A DNA stretch of 64,000 bases from Reticulitermes lucifugus (Eukaryota; Arthropoda; Insecta; Blattodea; Rhinotermitidae). A program made the position numbers and the translations under genes. The notes beneath the pieces are model-generated. The model had not been told where the DNA came from, searched no databases, and was given only the letters and a program-made list of their open reading frames with translations. This document shows positions 36,578 to 48,373 of the stretch, piece by piece; position 1 is the stretch's first letter, and every line of letters begins with the position of its first letter. The stretch is from contig JAKCWW010000064.1 in NCBI GenBank assembly GCA_026260175.1, forward strand, positions 53,202-117,201, read 5' to 3'.

Positions 36578-39179
36578 CATCATGGTTTCGCACGATCACG
36601 AAAAAAAAATCAATCAGCAGCACGCTGTATGCTACAGCGCTGCAGAATGCCCTGTGCAAGCAGTCACGCTACTCCAGCAACAAAACCCGGTACATGAAGC
36701 AATCATTGGCTGCAGCGAAGCTTCTCCCCGCAACACTTGATAAGGCACCAATACGGACACTGCAAGTATTAAAGATTCGATACTTGGCCGCCACCACCTA
36801 AAGTTAGACATTGCGCATGGAGAAAATCCAGTTACACACTGCCGAAAACAGGAAATTCTTCGGAAAATTGCCACTGCGACTATCCAACACGAACCCTGAA
36901 GCAGACTTTGGGAAAAGCCAGTACCACTGCAGATTATGAATAAATGACATTTCATGCCTGTTCTTTGTTTTGACGTCCTGAAGTTTGTCCAAGAATTTCA
37001 GATACACCCTGCGTACATGCACACGTACATAGGTCTACGTACTTACATACATACGGACATACGTAAAATGGATTGCATATTTATAACCTACAGTATTAAA
37101 CCAATTATATTATTTTGTGAAGTTTTGAAAATGTCTCCAGTTCCAGTGCAAATTTATGCTATAAACCTCACTCGTGAAGTCTGTCCCAGCATTTTAGCTA
37201 CAGCCTGTATTCTTGGACAAGATAGGCAATCCTGGCCACTCTGTACAGACGATACAGCACGCTGATGCACCAGGCCTTCCTAAGGGCTGCAGTCATTTAT
37301 TCGCCAAACCTTTCCGAATAGTTGTCCATCATTCTCAGCGAAGCAGGAATGAAACCACGTAAGAGAACCACGAAAACCTGAAACGGATGTTAGAACACCG
37401 TATGGTCTAGAATGTCTGTTAAGTCGGAAACCTTTCTTAGAAACGGCATTTGATTAGACAGAAAACACAGAACTTTGCAAATCGCTTGTCTAAATATCAT
37501 TTGGAAAACTAGGTGTCGTTTAAGTGCTAAGACACAGTCTACTCTTCTAGAGTGTCTCGTAATTCACGGTATACACTAACAACGAATTCGATTTGACACC
37601 GATCAACACCTAAGGCCAGGATTCCTGCACAATTGCACTGCAAACGGAAGCAGAAAACAAGAATTAACAGCACTCTAGAGAATCACGTCAGCAGCAGCGT
37701 CACAGCTCATACAATTGCCACTGTGTGTCGTAACGTGAAATAAATCTGAGGTATGTCAACAACAATTTATTGCATCATAAATTACTTGTAGCGTTGTGAG
37801 GGTAGTCAAATCCAGGTTACGATGTGCCGAACATAACACATAAGGGAAACGGGGTGTGGTCAGAATATCTGATTGGGAAACATACTGGAAAACATCTACA
37901 TGGAACGCTAAGCACATGGGAGGACAGTACTAACCTTAATCTTAAAGAAACAGATTGTAAGGACAAAAAGTGATCGCAGCTGGGTAGCTGGGTCCACTTG
38001 TTGGTTTCGGAATGAGCAATACTGAATCGCTAGGTTAGTGTTACCAGATATGACAACACGCCTCCTGTAATCTCAGTACACAATTACGGAAACCTTTACA
38101 CAGGAAATTCAGAGCGTCGCGACGCGTTTCGTATGCAGGAATTGCTAAATGGACCAGGGAATGTCCTTACTTACCCGCCTCATAATTTTGAGCGTCCATC
38201 GGAACTTAATGCATGTACCAGGTAGGGTGGGGGGCGGCACGGATATCTAAGCAAAAAATTACATTGCTCCCCTCGATAAAGTACTCTGAATACGCTAGTA
38301 ATCCTGAAAAAGGGCACCCGCGTATCCTGTTGTCCAAACCGCCTGCCGAAAAATCTTGTGGTTCTCAACGTAACGGTTCCATATTGTTACTGCTTACATT
38401 TCAGAGGGGTGAAGGAAATAGGCTTATCTGCCAGACTTCTGTAACACACAGTCATAATAGGGAACAAGGTCAAATCGTGCAGGATAACACTGGTCAGTAT
38501 CATCGCGCACAACTACACATCACTTATGCTAATCGGGTCTGTTATTTATCAACACCGTAACACCAGGACTAAGGAATACGTTAACAACCCTCGTTACCGT
38601 GCCGTTAACAGGACGGTTCCTACCTCATCCGCTCCGGCGAATTATACTAGACCAGCCACCACAGACACCTCGCACAGACAGCAGACACCAACCAGACGAA
38701 AATACAAGTATACATCTCTTTAATGCTGACGCTAATCTAAACAGCTTGCGACGGACGGATGGAGAGACAAAACAAACCCGGATGTCAACACAAAGCAGGC
38801 GAAAATAAACAGAAAAGGAGAAGTTTCCGTCAATACCTTAGTTTTATCTACCTACTCAGTACGCTGTTAACTCAATGGAAGTTTGAAGGCGGGAATAAAT
38901 GAGGGATGCAGTTCGGCTGATAGACTCTGAATGGAGGTGGGTGAGATTACCTTATAGATTACTGCGTAACTAAGCCTGACATACCAGTATTCCAATCTTG
39001 TAAAACACTATTTCAAACCCACGTTCATTATGCATGAGGAAGTAGGACGGATCTTCCTTTTTACCTCCGCAGACGAACAGAATCGCAGATAAGTTTGTTG
39101 CCGGTGCACTAATGTAATAAGTAAGCAACGTCAGGCCAGTTCAAAAGTATACTCTCAGGGAGTCTTACTCAGTCATCGT
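36578..39179. other. No feature recognised
   Basis: About 2.6 kb with no recognised repeat or domain. The longest open frame (115 codons, plus strand, 38213-38560) has no recognisable motif and no supporting splice or promoter context that I can judge. Confidence 0.4.
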
Positions 39180-39660
39180 TAATCAGAGCTGTCAGTATAT
39201 CCAATTATTGCTCTACAACAGTAACCGTAGAAGTCCTGCAAGAAAGCTATCGTTGTTTTCGCAGTATGGACAGTCGCCCCATCTTGCTGAAACCAGCAAC
39301 CCCTTTCATTCGTTTCCAGCAGAACAATAAATTGCGCCAAAAGATTCGGATAACTTTCCGCGGTAATTCTCTCTTCAATGAACAATGTTCCCACAATTTG
39401 TTTTCGAGACAGCGCGCACCAACACCAATGTCTGACGAATGCCTAGGATTTTCACGCAGCGCATGTGTGTTTTCAGCACTCCATATTCTACTGTTTTGAC
39501 TACTGATGTATCCACTCAAGTGGACCATGTTTCGTCCGTAGAAATCAAACTGTACAGCACACAAACCCCATCTTGTGAAGACATCATGCTGTCGATCACA
39601 GAATTGCCGCGCAACTGGTAGATGACAAAACGTAAGCAACGCAGTGAACTTGTGCTGAAC
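39180..39660 (-). pseudogene. Tc1/mariner-superfamily transposase, central fragment
   Basis: A DDE transposase cuts the element ends and rejoins them at a TA target. The minus strand encodes, across three frames, TDETW (first catalytic Asp), VHLSGYISSQNSRIWSAENT, GTLFIEERITAESYPNLLAQ and WFQQDGATVHTAKTTIAFLQ (second catalytic Asp in QQDGA). These follow in order the insect transposase type TDEAWFHLSGYVNSQNTRIW and WFQQDGATAHTA. One frame change falls right after TDETW and another near 39405, after the IGV segment. Similarity stops after FLQDFYG; the N-terminal DNA-binding domain and the third acidic residue are not found. Terminal inverted repeats were not identified. Confidence 0.85.
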
Positions 39661-40417
39661 GACTCAGCAATTGTTGGAAGTGTCAACTGCAGCGTGGAGG
39701 GGGCAGCTTCTTATATGCTCGTTGCAGTATCTATACATTTCTACATGTTGCGTCTTATACGGTTCGCCCTGTATAACCACTGGCCTTGGCGACATCGTTC
39801 ATTATTCGGAACACAAATGTGTTCGTTGTATTAACTCGAAGTCATGTGGTATGTACTGTGCACGGTTTCAGTCTAAGTGGTGGCACTTAAATACACTACT
39901 TCATTAATCTGGGACTTCAACTATAACGCACTTCATGTACATAACTGGCGGTACCGAGTTACAAAAACGGAACCTTCTGTATCCTAACCAACCCTATCAC
40001 TCACGGGTTGACTCTACATCTGCGCATAATGACACGACAATGTAGCTTGCCAATCAAATGCTCGCAGAAGAGAAGCGGTAGGTTCATTTGTGAGGTTAAA
40101 CACAGACTAACAGTTCAGAGAATGGGCCTGATACTTGCGACAATTAGTGAACTGGTCAACGAAGATCAACCGTTTACTTGAAAACCGTTGGGTGCAGCAA
40201 TTCGCCATCTCTAATCTCTCACATGTAAGACAAATAACTTGACTCTTCAACTTCGCTTTATAAAACAAACAATATTCAGCTGAAATGCTAACCTAGAGAC
40301 AATTATACGAGATTGATGAGGGAAGACAGAAATGGCGAAGCTAATACGCTCTGTTGCCAACACGCCAGAAAACACACCGGGTCTCAATTAAAAAGACCAG
40401 TCGACTAAATGTTGTGA
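39661..40417. other. No gene recognised
   Basis: On the minus strand, upstream of the transposase relic, a TATA-like ATATAAG lies near 39710, but no further support for a promoter is seen. Confidence 0.35.
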
Positions 40418-40562
40418 AACCCGTCTTAGACGGAACCCGGGCATAACGGAAACCCGACTTTAGCTGAAAAATCTAGTCCCGAGGATCCAAACTTCAAATA
40501 CCCGTATTAAACGGGACCTTTCTGAAACGGAAATTTCGGCCCTTGCGGTTCCGTTACAGGCA
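40418..40562. mobile_element. Pogo/Tigger-like DNA transposon end remnant
   Basis: Repeated words ACGGAACCCGG, ATAACGGAAACCCG, TTAAACGGGACC, GAAACGGAAATTTCGGCCCTT and GGTTCCGTTACAGG resemble the termini of pogo/Tigger elements, which are built of imperfect AACGGANNCC repeats. No transposase coding sequence. Probably a non-autonomous copy or one eroded end; orientation and ends are uncertain. Confidence 0.45.
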
Positions 40563-41154
40563 GCTATCACTGCAAAGGGACATAACCGCTCGTTATCCTG
40601 AGAACCCATAAACACAGGCTGTGAACATCACGCACAGCTTTTCATTAACGATAAAGTGGGAGGTACATGGTTCACAGGTAGAACTGCTAAATTAATGAGC
40701 AGTTCGAGGAAGAACGCAAATCCATGTTCACAATTCCCTGTCGCATAACGTCTACTGTACCAACGACGTTTCCACGCCTTGAAACTGCCCACTGTACCGT
40801 CTGCTCGCGATCTGATCCGTTGAGAAGACACGCATGTGAAGGGAACCTAACACAAAACGCTGCATATGACGTGCTTCCTTTACAACACGGCTTTCGTGAA
40901 CACAACCTACCGAGCATCACTTTCCTTTGCATGAAGTAAACACATACTTCAACTACCGAAAACAGCTGCCACCTCCCTTACAAAACAGGAGTAATAACAT
41001 GATCACAGTCAAGGTTAACGGTAACTGCCATCGATCATGCGGGGAACACAACTTACGACTGCGAGTGTTTGGAAGGGGGCCAGTTACCTCAATCGAAACA
41101 TGCGACCGAGAGGGGGGGAGGAGGCGCATCTTAATAACAGTGTTTTATCCGTTG
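40563..41154. other. No feature recognised
   Basis: No gene or repeat family seen. Confidence 0.45.
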
Positions 41155-41442
41155 AAGTAAAGGTAAATTTCAACCTAGAACAGGCCATGAAGGCCCAGAG
41201 GGAGAGTAAAGTTTAGTTCTAACCTTTCTTTAACCTCGGCGCTAGATAGGGGCAGGTGATCAACGCCACGCCCCGGCCGCTTTACCCCCGGGAAAGAGAC
41301 CCCGTACCCACTGTACAGGAGGCTGGGTGGGCCCCAAGGCCGGTCTGGACGGGTGCGGAAAATCTCGTCCCCACTGGGATTCGATCACCGGACCGTCCAG
41401 CCCGTAGAGAGGCGCTATACCGACTACGATATCTCGGCCCAT
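41155..41442 (-). mobile_element. SINE family 1, best-preserved copy
   Basis: Minus strand: GATATCGTAGTCGGTATAGC (A-box region), CCGGTGATCGAATCCCAGT (B box), TCCAGACCGGCCTTGGGGCC, CCCAGCCTCCTGTACAGTGG, CGGGGTCTCTTTCCCGGG, GGTAAAGCGGCCGGGGCGTG, and the tail AATTTACCTTTAC. About 288 bp. Used here as the reference for aligning the other copies. Promoter boxes are nearly intact, but it is internally diverged from the 34.4 kb copy at many positions, so neither is recent. Confidence 0.9.
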
Positions 41443-43457
41443 TTTTATATCCGTACAGAGCTACACAACATATCTAAAGCAGTGCTACCAACCTAGAAAC
41501 TTTGCCCATGGTAACACTAATGTAATTACCGCAGGTGTTGGTTTCATAGCTGTCACCAACATTCCATATCTGCCTGAAGTTCCGAACAGAAATCTAGGAA
41601 TGTCATCCAAACGGTTTACAGACTTTACACAAGTGAGAATAAAAAAAAAAGTTGTGCGAGCAAAGCAAAGGAACAGCTGCATAAGAAAGGGAGCGGGGAG
41701 GAGTAGAAATCACGTTCTTTCGGCATATCTTAAGGTCCTGAACAAGAAATAAAACGAAAGGTTGCGTCTTCTTTTTATTCTGGACCAAACAACCCACACT
41801 AGTTAATGTAAACACATTCAATTACACACATTTGTAGGAACTGAAGAATGTGAAGCAGGTGTTGGTGTCTTATGGAAGTATTAGCACTAAAAAGAGTGGA
41901 TTTTGGGTCTCCTGCAAGGAATCTGGAGTTTTCGCATTAAAACCGGAGTCTCTGTTCGGCCAGTTCTCAATGTCCAGATTACGGCACGAGGCGGCTACCA
42001 CACCAGGAATGGATTCGACCCAGTTCGCCGCATCCTCTTGAGGCCTATTTTATTTCCCGGACCTCTCTAGCTGACAATTCAATATAAAATATGGATCCAG
42101 AGCCATATGGAATGCCTACTGCCTATTCAAAAATACACGGAGCGCACAAACAGGTGGGTGAATACCATGTAGTCTGGCCACTATTAACATGGATTACTCG
42201 TTTTTTTTAATGCTGCTGTGGTCACCGTCCGTGCGGCTGTTTTCTTCATATCTTCGAAATGTCGTGAGTTGGAAAAATATTCCGGCCGAAAAGAAAAGTC
42301 GGATGCACACTGTTCAAAATATCAAATGAAAAGATCGTTCGGATAGGACTACATGGCTCCACTCTGTAAAGGGGAAACCATTAGCAACTGAATACATCAC
42401 CACACGATTAGACGTTTCAGCTTCCCTACAAACTTCAAGGTAACTGCCTTTCAGGTAAGATCAACCCCATGCCACCATCGCAGAATTTAGCCCAAGATGA
42501 GTACCTTGAAGTCTAAAGATTACGCTGGGCGTCGTTTTATCCATGCGCATGGATTTATGCGCATCTCGTACAGTAACAATTTGTTACGCGATGCAGTGTT
42601 TACGTTGTCAGTAATTACAGCCGTCTCCACCCTCCGCTCACACACCTCTAACAAACCTCAAGAGTGACAGAACTATTGGTTCTTACAAGTACGGCACAAT
42701 TATTTTGATGCTGTTGCTTGTCTAAGGTGTGACGTCACAGGAAGCCGTTCTACTCCCGTCTATATGTGAATGGCTGTCAAGATACTGGCATACTTAGCAC
42801 TTCTTATTTTCAATATTACTGCCAGCGTCTGGGAGCGAACTCGAAACCCTAAGAACGTATACCGTAAAGGAACACGACAGTCATTCACTTGAAGACAACA
42901 GCGTAATAAGCCTTCAAAACGTATTTATATGAAATGTAGCACATCAGACTACGAACAGCATAAATGCAGTGTAATAAATCAAAGTGTCAGGAAATTTAGA
43001 GACATGCCTGTCTTTAAAGTGTCAGTTATAAAACATGGATTAGTTTCCATTTTAAGTCACAGAAGGTTACGGGTTATTATTTATTAGGACCTGGCTCTCA
43101 TTTCCGGCCTCTGCACGTACAGCCTATTACTGAATGCTGACCCAGTGACGAGTTGACACGAGCAGGCCTACATAACATGACGCACATCGACAAGGCACAT
43201 GTTCACCACGGTTTTGCAACAAAGATTGCAGTCGAACGATTTCACAACAGGCGCCAGCCGCGTTTCTGCACCATCTCTACAGGCTCAGAAGCTAAATAAA
43301 ATACATTAACAACGAAATATTTAACAATACTGTCTGAAGTATTTAAGAACGATCCAAAAAACTAAAACTGCATTCATGAAGAAATCAAGAACGGATTAAT
43401 AATGGGGACGTTTCCTACCGTACATTTAAAAACCTTTCGTCTTCCCACCTGACAACT
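41443..43457. other. No gene recognised; ATGCGCAT palindromes at 42543-42564
   Basis: Contains a 16-bp perfect palindrome ATCCATGCGCATGGAT at 42539-42554 and a second ATGCGCAT at 42557-42564. No gene or repeat family otherwise. Confidence 0.4.
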
Positions 43458-43575
43458 GGGCCCGAGACAGCGTAGTGGGTATAGCGATTCGCTATGGGCA
43501 GGACGGTTCAGGAATCGAATCCCAGTACGGGGCGAGATTTTCCGCCCCCGTCCAGACCGGCCCTGTGGCACCCGT
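43458..43575 (+). mobile_element. SINE family 1, 5' head only
   Basis: CGAGACAGCGTAGTGGGTATAG and AGGAATCGAATCCCAG (A and B box regions) are followed by GGGGCGAGATTTTCCGCCCC and TCCAGACCGGCCCTGTGGC, where the similarity ends. Loss of the 3' body is unusual for retroposition, which normally truncates the 5' end. A later deletion or insertion is likely, and a LINE fragment starts within about 10 bp. Confidence 0.85.
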
Positions 43576-43584
43576 TTATAACGA

Positions 43585-44060
43585 CACAAAATATCCAGTC
43601 CCTTTCATGACGTTATAACCGAGTCCTACTTTATATAAAACAACAACTTTGCCCAATGTTTTGTATGGACGTAAAATTTGGTCTCTCGTGGCGCTGGAGA
43701 ACAATGGGCCCCAAAGGTGAAGTAACAGAGGGCACCAGGAAACGGAGTAAGGAGGAGCTCTTAATCTGTACTCCTCGCCAAATATAATTATGGTCACACC
43801 AATGAGGATGACACGGCCAGGAGGCAAGGGGGAAAGAGACACGAGGCATACAGGTTCTGGTGGGAAGACACCACTTGTAAGACTGAGCCGTAGAAGAGAC
43901 GACACTACAATGGTTCTTAAAGAAATAAGATGGGGAGGGTGTGGACTTTATTCGTCTGGTTCAGGACAAGGTCCAGTTGCGGGATCTTGTGGACACGGTA
44001 ATTGGCCTTCGGGCTCCATAAAACGCAGAGTATGTGGGTGAGCAACTACTGGCTTTTGAG
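43585..44060 (+). mobile_element. LINE family 2, C-terminal fragment
   Basis: Plus-strand translation, with frame changes, gives PTLYKTTTLPNVLYGRKIWS, MGPKGEVTEG, YSSPNIIMVTPMRMTRPG, SRRRDDTTMVLKEIRWGG and VDFIRLVQDKVQLRDLVDTV. These match in order the LINE C-terminus LYKTIILPVVLYGCETWSLT, GPKREEVTGGW, LYSSPNIIRVIKSRRMRWAG, RRRWEDNIKMDLREI and DWIRLVQDRDQWRDLVDTV. It is about 475 bp, the longest LINE family-2 copy here by coding content, and gives the order of motifs used to recognise the others. The catalytic reverse transcriptase core is absent. Confidence 0.85.
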
Positions 44061-44874
44061 GGCCTTTGCTCGACACAGTAATTTAATTAATTAGTGTCTG
44101 CAATATGCAGCAAGCAATCCGGTTTCCCGGCACAACTAGGTCGAGCAGCACTTGCAGCTGACCCTCCATTTCTACCATACTGCGGCCACGTAGAGACGTC
44201 CTCTGGAGGGTTGGGATGGCGCAGCACGGCGCTTTCTCCTTTGTGCCAAACGGCTTACAACACTTGTAGCAAGCGAAAGTGGTCACATGCCTGTCGCCAC
44301 TAACATTCCATCGAACACAAAGGCTAGGTGACAGACGTGAAATACAGCGAATTATGCTGAAGCTCCGACGCGGAAAAGGTCGATCAGCGGAACTCCGTCC
44401 GTGTCCTCACTACTGACTTGTATGTTCTGCACATAAGGGGCTGTGAGAAACGAAAATACACGGGCCACACGACACTACAGAGTGGCATGAAAAGTATCTA
44501 ATTTTTCCAACAGCTTTTCAGAGCGATTAAAATTATAGCTACTGCTATCAAAAGATATTACACAATTTATCACGCCAGCTTCTGGGCGAAATTAGACCAT
44601 ATCTAATGGGGAAATTCAAGAAGAATTCGAGAACATGCAACTGCTACTTATTTCTACACTGTGTCGCTCATGTCATATCTTCATATTACCGCGATCTTGA
44701 TTTATAAACGGTAGGGTCATGGCACATGCCAAGGTCCAATTACCTTATTTGACCAACTACTTCAAAGAAATGAAGGCAGACGACAGAAGACAATTACATA
44801 GGATTCATCTGTAACTGTACACGGTGGGATCAGTTTCCGAAAATAATTCATTTCTCCACAACAATTACCTCCTT
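44061..44874. other. No feature recognised
   Basis: No gene or repeat family seen. Confidence 0.45.
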
Positions 44875-45085
44875 CTAATCAATGCTGTCCCCTTCTAAGT
44901 AGCCTCCTTCCGACTTTATACGTCGGGCCCAGCAATCGCGCCACCGCTCGAATCGTTTCCGGAAGCGCATTATTTGAAACTCGGCAAGTGCGTCCCGAGA
45001 TTTTACTTGAATCATGGTGATACCACTCAATCTCCCTACCTTTAACGCCATCTTGAGTTTGGAAAAAGAAAGAAGCCACACGGTG
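44875..45085 (-). pseudogene. Mariner/SETMAR-type transposase, C-terminal end
   Basis: Minus-strand open frame reads SFSKLKMALKVGRLSGITMI, QVKSRDALAEFQIMRFRKRF and ERWRDCWARRIKSEGGYLEG, then DSID and a stop. It resembles the end of mariner-type transposases (ALAEF...FERWRDRWARCI and a final EGDYFEGD-type motif), downstream of the last catalytic residue. About 58 codons survive without a stop; the catalytic domain is absent. The sequence type differs from the 39.2 kb relic, so the window holds two transposon lineages. Confidence 0.8.
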
Positions 45086-47345
45086 ATAAATTTTGTGAGT
45101 AGAGAAAGCGTGAAACGATAGTCATTTATGTAGCGCTAGGTACACAAACTACACTAATTATGTAAAACACATATAACAGATCTAGCCCACATTCGTAAAT
45201 GTAGACCTATACAAACACCACTGTCAATGACGGCTATCATTCCTTTCTGGAGAAAGTTACGAGGATTGATTAGGTTACAAAATTCATCACTGACAAATTA
45301 TGTGAATTTAGGAGTAAACATGCTATAACGTAAGGACGCTGATATTCACTGCAAGTCACCGACGCCACATAATAAATAACTGGATATGTAATGTACACGT
45401 TACCTATAGGAAGTGTTAGCCTCCCTCTTCAAGTGGCAAATGCACGCAGTAAAGCTCAGAGGATTGAACCAACAGTTCACTTGTTACCATCTGTCGACGC
45501 GCTTTCATGAACAGCTGGCCCAAACTCACGTAAGCTGAACTTGTCTTTACCAGAAAACCAGCTAGCCGGATCCACCAACTAACCCAGAGGAGCACAAACC
45601 CCGGGCGCCAGGTTACCGTGGCGACTAAATTTTGCACTGTGGCACCCAATATTTGTGGGTCCTAAATGTGGAACTTGCTTCATGTCAGCCTTCTGGCGCC
45701 ACGAGTTTTTGAGATGGTTCCTAGACTTTTGGAAAATCTGGGCACTCCTGAACTAATCAACGCTCGAATCCCGCTAACCGCCGCCATGCACTCCAACATC
45801 GATGTATGCAGAAATTCCTACCGACGCCCAACATTACATTACTAACGTGTATCACGAAACAGAAAGGTGGAAGCAGTTCCGAAGTGCAAAGAGTAATGAC
45901 TAAACCCCACCAGTACAATGTTAACCTGCGTCACTTGTGGTCGCAAAGCTGTATAGCATAAGAACAGCCCATATGTCATATATTTGCTATTCGCTGCAGT
46001 ACTTTATGACGTAATGTCACTATTCCGACTGCCAGCTGTAACTGACCACAGCAAGCTCGCTACAGCACATCAACAAAGCATACCTATTTAAGGTCACATC
46101 GACATGAGTACGTCAGCTTCCCAATGAATTTAAGGCTGTGTGAGCAATCGACATAAATGCCTCAAACCAACAATTTCATTACAAATGTAAGAGAATGAGA
46201 TCACCTGAAAGCGGCACTCCGTTCACATGCCATATCTTGGAATCACCACCTCTCCTACAAGTACCCATCCTTAAAATGGCGCATACAGCCTAGCCCACTG
46301 TTCATAATCGCTAGGCTGGTATACACGGAGTAAATGAATGAAGCATGCCGCAACTGGCAAAAACAAATGTTTCTCTTTCAGGCAGAGCGAATTCAATTGC
46401 CATGACGAGTTCAGAAACCGCAGCTTTACTGTATGCGAACACTCACCGCTCCACAGTATCTTCAGACTGTTCACTAACCGCAGCATTTCCTGGCATTCCT
46501 GTCGTAAAATAAAGCCGTTGCACTGATTTCATCAGTATTCGCCTACAATTTTCAGTAACACATGGGAACTCTGTATCCTTATGCTGCAAATAAACATGGG
46601 GTATTTCAAATCGGTCAGTGTTTCTATAACGTAACAGATAGACTTTAATTTGCAACTTCGGATTATCCGCATGCCAGTAATTACACCAACGTCACTACTG
46701 CTTCACGGATTGGGTTGTGACGTCCTCGTATATTCTCACAAGATTACGTAAGGTCACATTAAATTTAAATTTAAAAGCCGACTACCTTACTTAGGCCACA
46801 TAAAACTGGATGTGAATAACAAACCATCAGACGCCACCCAAACTTCGTGACTTCTAAGTTAAATGAGGGACACCGATAAGCCCTACATATTGCATGTGAC
46901 TTGTCCGAAAACTTCTGCAACGAACGGCTGATGCTTAAGCTTCAAATAAACAAATTATATACATACATCCTACATACAAAAAAACACAAACACATATTAA
47001 TCCGACTTTAAAACCAGGAACTTCTTCAAGAATAAAAAAGTAGGCTGTATATAATGTAACACATTAACACCGAAGGGCCTATGATTACAGATGTAAAACA
47101 CAAAATATAGTGTAAACAGGCGGAGTTTCATGGAATTCCTCAGGTGCTTCACGTCTCATTTTTCGTCATACTCGTCATGACTACCTATGTGTATTCCACG
47201 TACAACTGCAGTCACGACAAAATACAAGTCCGTATTAAATTCCTACATTCAAAGGCATTTTGGAAATAAGATCTTCGATCTTCTTGGATATTGCACTCGT
47301 CACTGGTTGTTCGTTTCTCAGAGCTTTGAGACCGTGTAGTGGGCT
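45086..47345. other. No feature recognised
   Basis: About 2.3 kb with no recognised gene or repeat. Confidence 0.45.
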
Positions 47346-47396
47346 CATCTTCAAGGGTCAGATGTTCGTCAGATGGACATCTGATCCTTGAAGATG
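47346..47396. repeat. 19-bp-arm inverted repeat
   Basis: CATCTTCAAGGGTCAGATG (47346-47364) and CATCTGATCCTTGAAGATG (47378-47396) are complementary at 18 of 19 positions with a 13-nt loop. The TCTTCAAGGGTCA word recurs at 20353-20365 in the fold-back element there, so this may be another remnant of that group. Confidence 0.8.
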
Positions 47397-48346
47397 CGCA
47401 ATATCCCCCGGGAGCGAAGATTTCAACTGTACTGCTTCGAAGGCCTGAAAACTCGTTTTGGAAAAGTCACTCATGTATCTGCGGATTTCATTACGAGTGA
47501 AAACCAAACACGTAAAATTTAGAATTATAAAACGGGAACCCAATTCTGTCCCCAAGTTTTATCCAAGAGTTCAGCATTTTATTTTATATTTATTTTAATA
47601 TTTATGTGGTGGGTATTTCACAGTAAGCAAATGGCGTGCAGGGTAACTAAATTATGTCCGTTCTTGTAATTTAGACAACATACTGACAGATAAACCAAAC
47701 GCTGTTCATGACCCCTACCGTGGAAAAGGGCTGACGTTACCCGCGATGTTTTAAAATTCTAAACAAAAAAGAAAATACATTATTCTCAGGAAATCAAACA
47801 CGATGCAGAAAAATGCGGAACTCTGTGTTCAGTTTTTTACTTTCGCACGTGCAGCATAAAACAGCCCCTTCCTATTCACATAAACGCATCGTAGTATCTG
47901 CTACCAATCCAAACGCGGCCAAAATTCTGTGCATTGTTCTCGAACAATTTAGGTAACTCGAATCTTGAAGCGTGTTGTTTCGGCCACACTTATACAGTGG
48001 CATAGTTGTCGTCTTAATTTATAGCCCTACTCCTTATTTATCAAAACATGACAACAGACAAGCGCAGTACGTCGAAATGACTGCTACACGCAACTGAAAC
48101 TGTGTGAACATTCTTCATACGAGAACAGGTGCTCCGTGCAAATGGGCGTACCTGATTTGAAGGTAATTAAAAGAGACAGGAACAAAGCAAATTCAAACAT
48201 TAAAAAAACTTTCAAGTAAGAATAGATATGAATCAATCTGTGTCGTAGTACCTCTTACACGCCACTGGAATTAACACTTCAGAGAAAAAAAGTGACAGGT
48301 GAAAGTAGGTTGATTGTGCCTCAATGCGATGAACGTCATGAAGCGT
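47397..48346. other. No feature recognised
   Basis: No gene or repeat family seen. Confidence 0.45.
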
Positions 48347-48373
48347 TCTCTCTCTCTCTCTCTCTCTCTCTCT
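48347..48373. repeat. (TC)n microsatellite
   Basis: Uninterrupted TC/CT dinucleotides for 27 bp. Confidence 0.95.

Noticed and set aside
38213-38560. 115-codon open frame, plus strand
   Set aside because: No recognised motif; length is within chance for the composition and the number of frames.
39660-39780. TATA-bearing stretch beside the transposase relic as a long terminal repeat
   Set aside because: No second copy, no primer-binding site or polypurine tract, and no retroelement coding sequence nearby.
41260-41477. Overlapping open frames of 60-73 codons
   Set aside because: They are translations of the family-1 SINE; the same peptide appears in the 34.4 kb copy.
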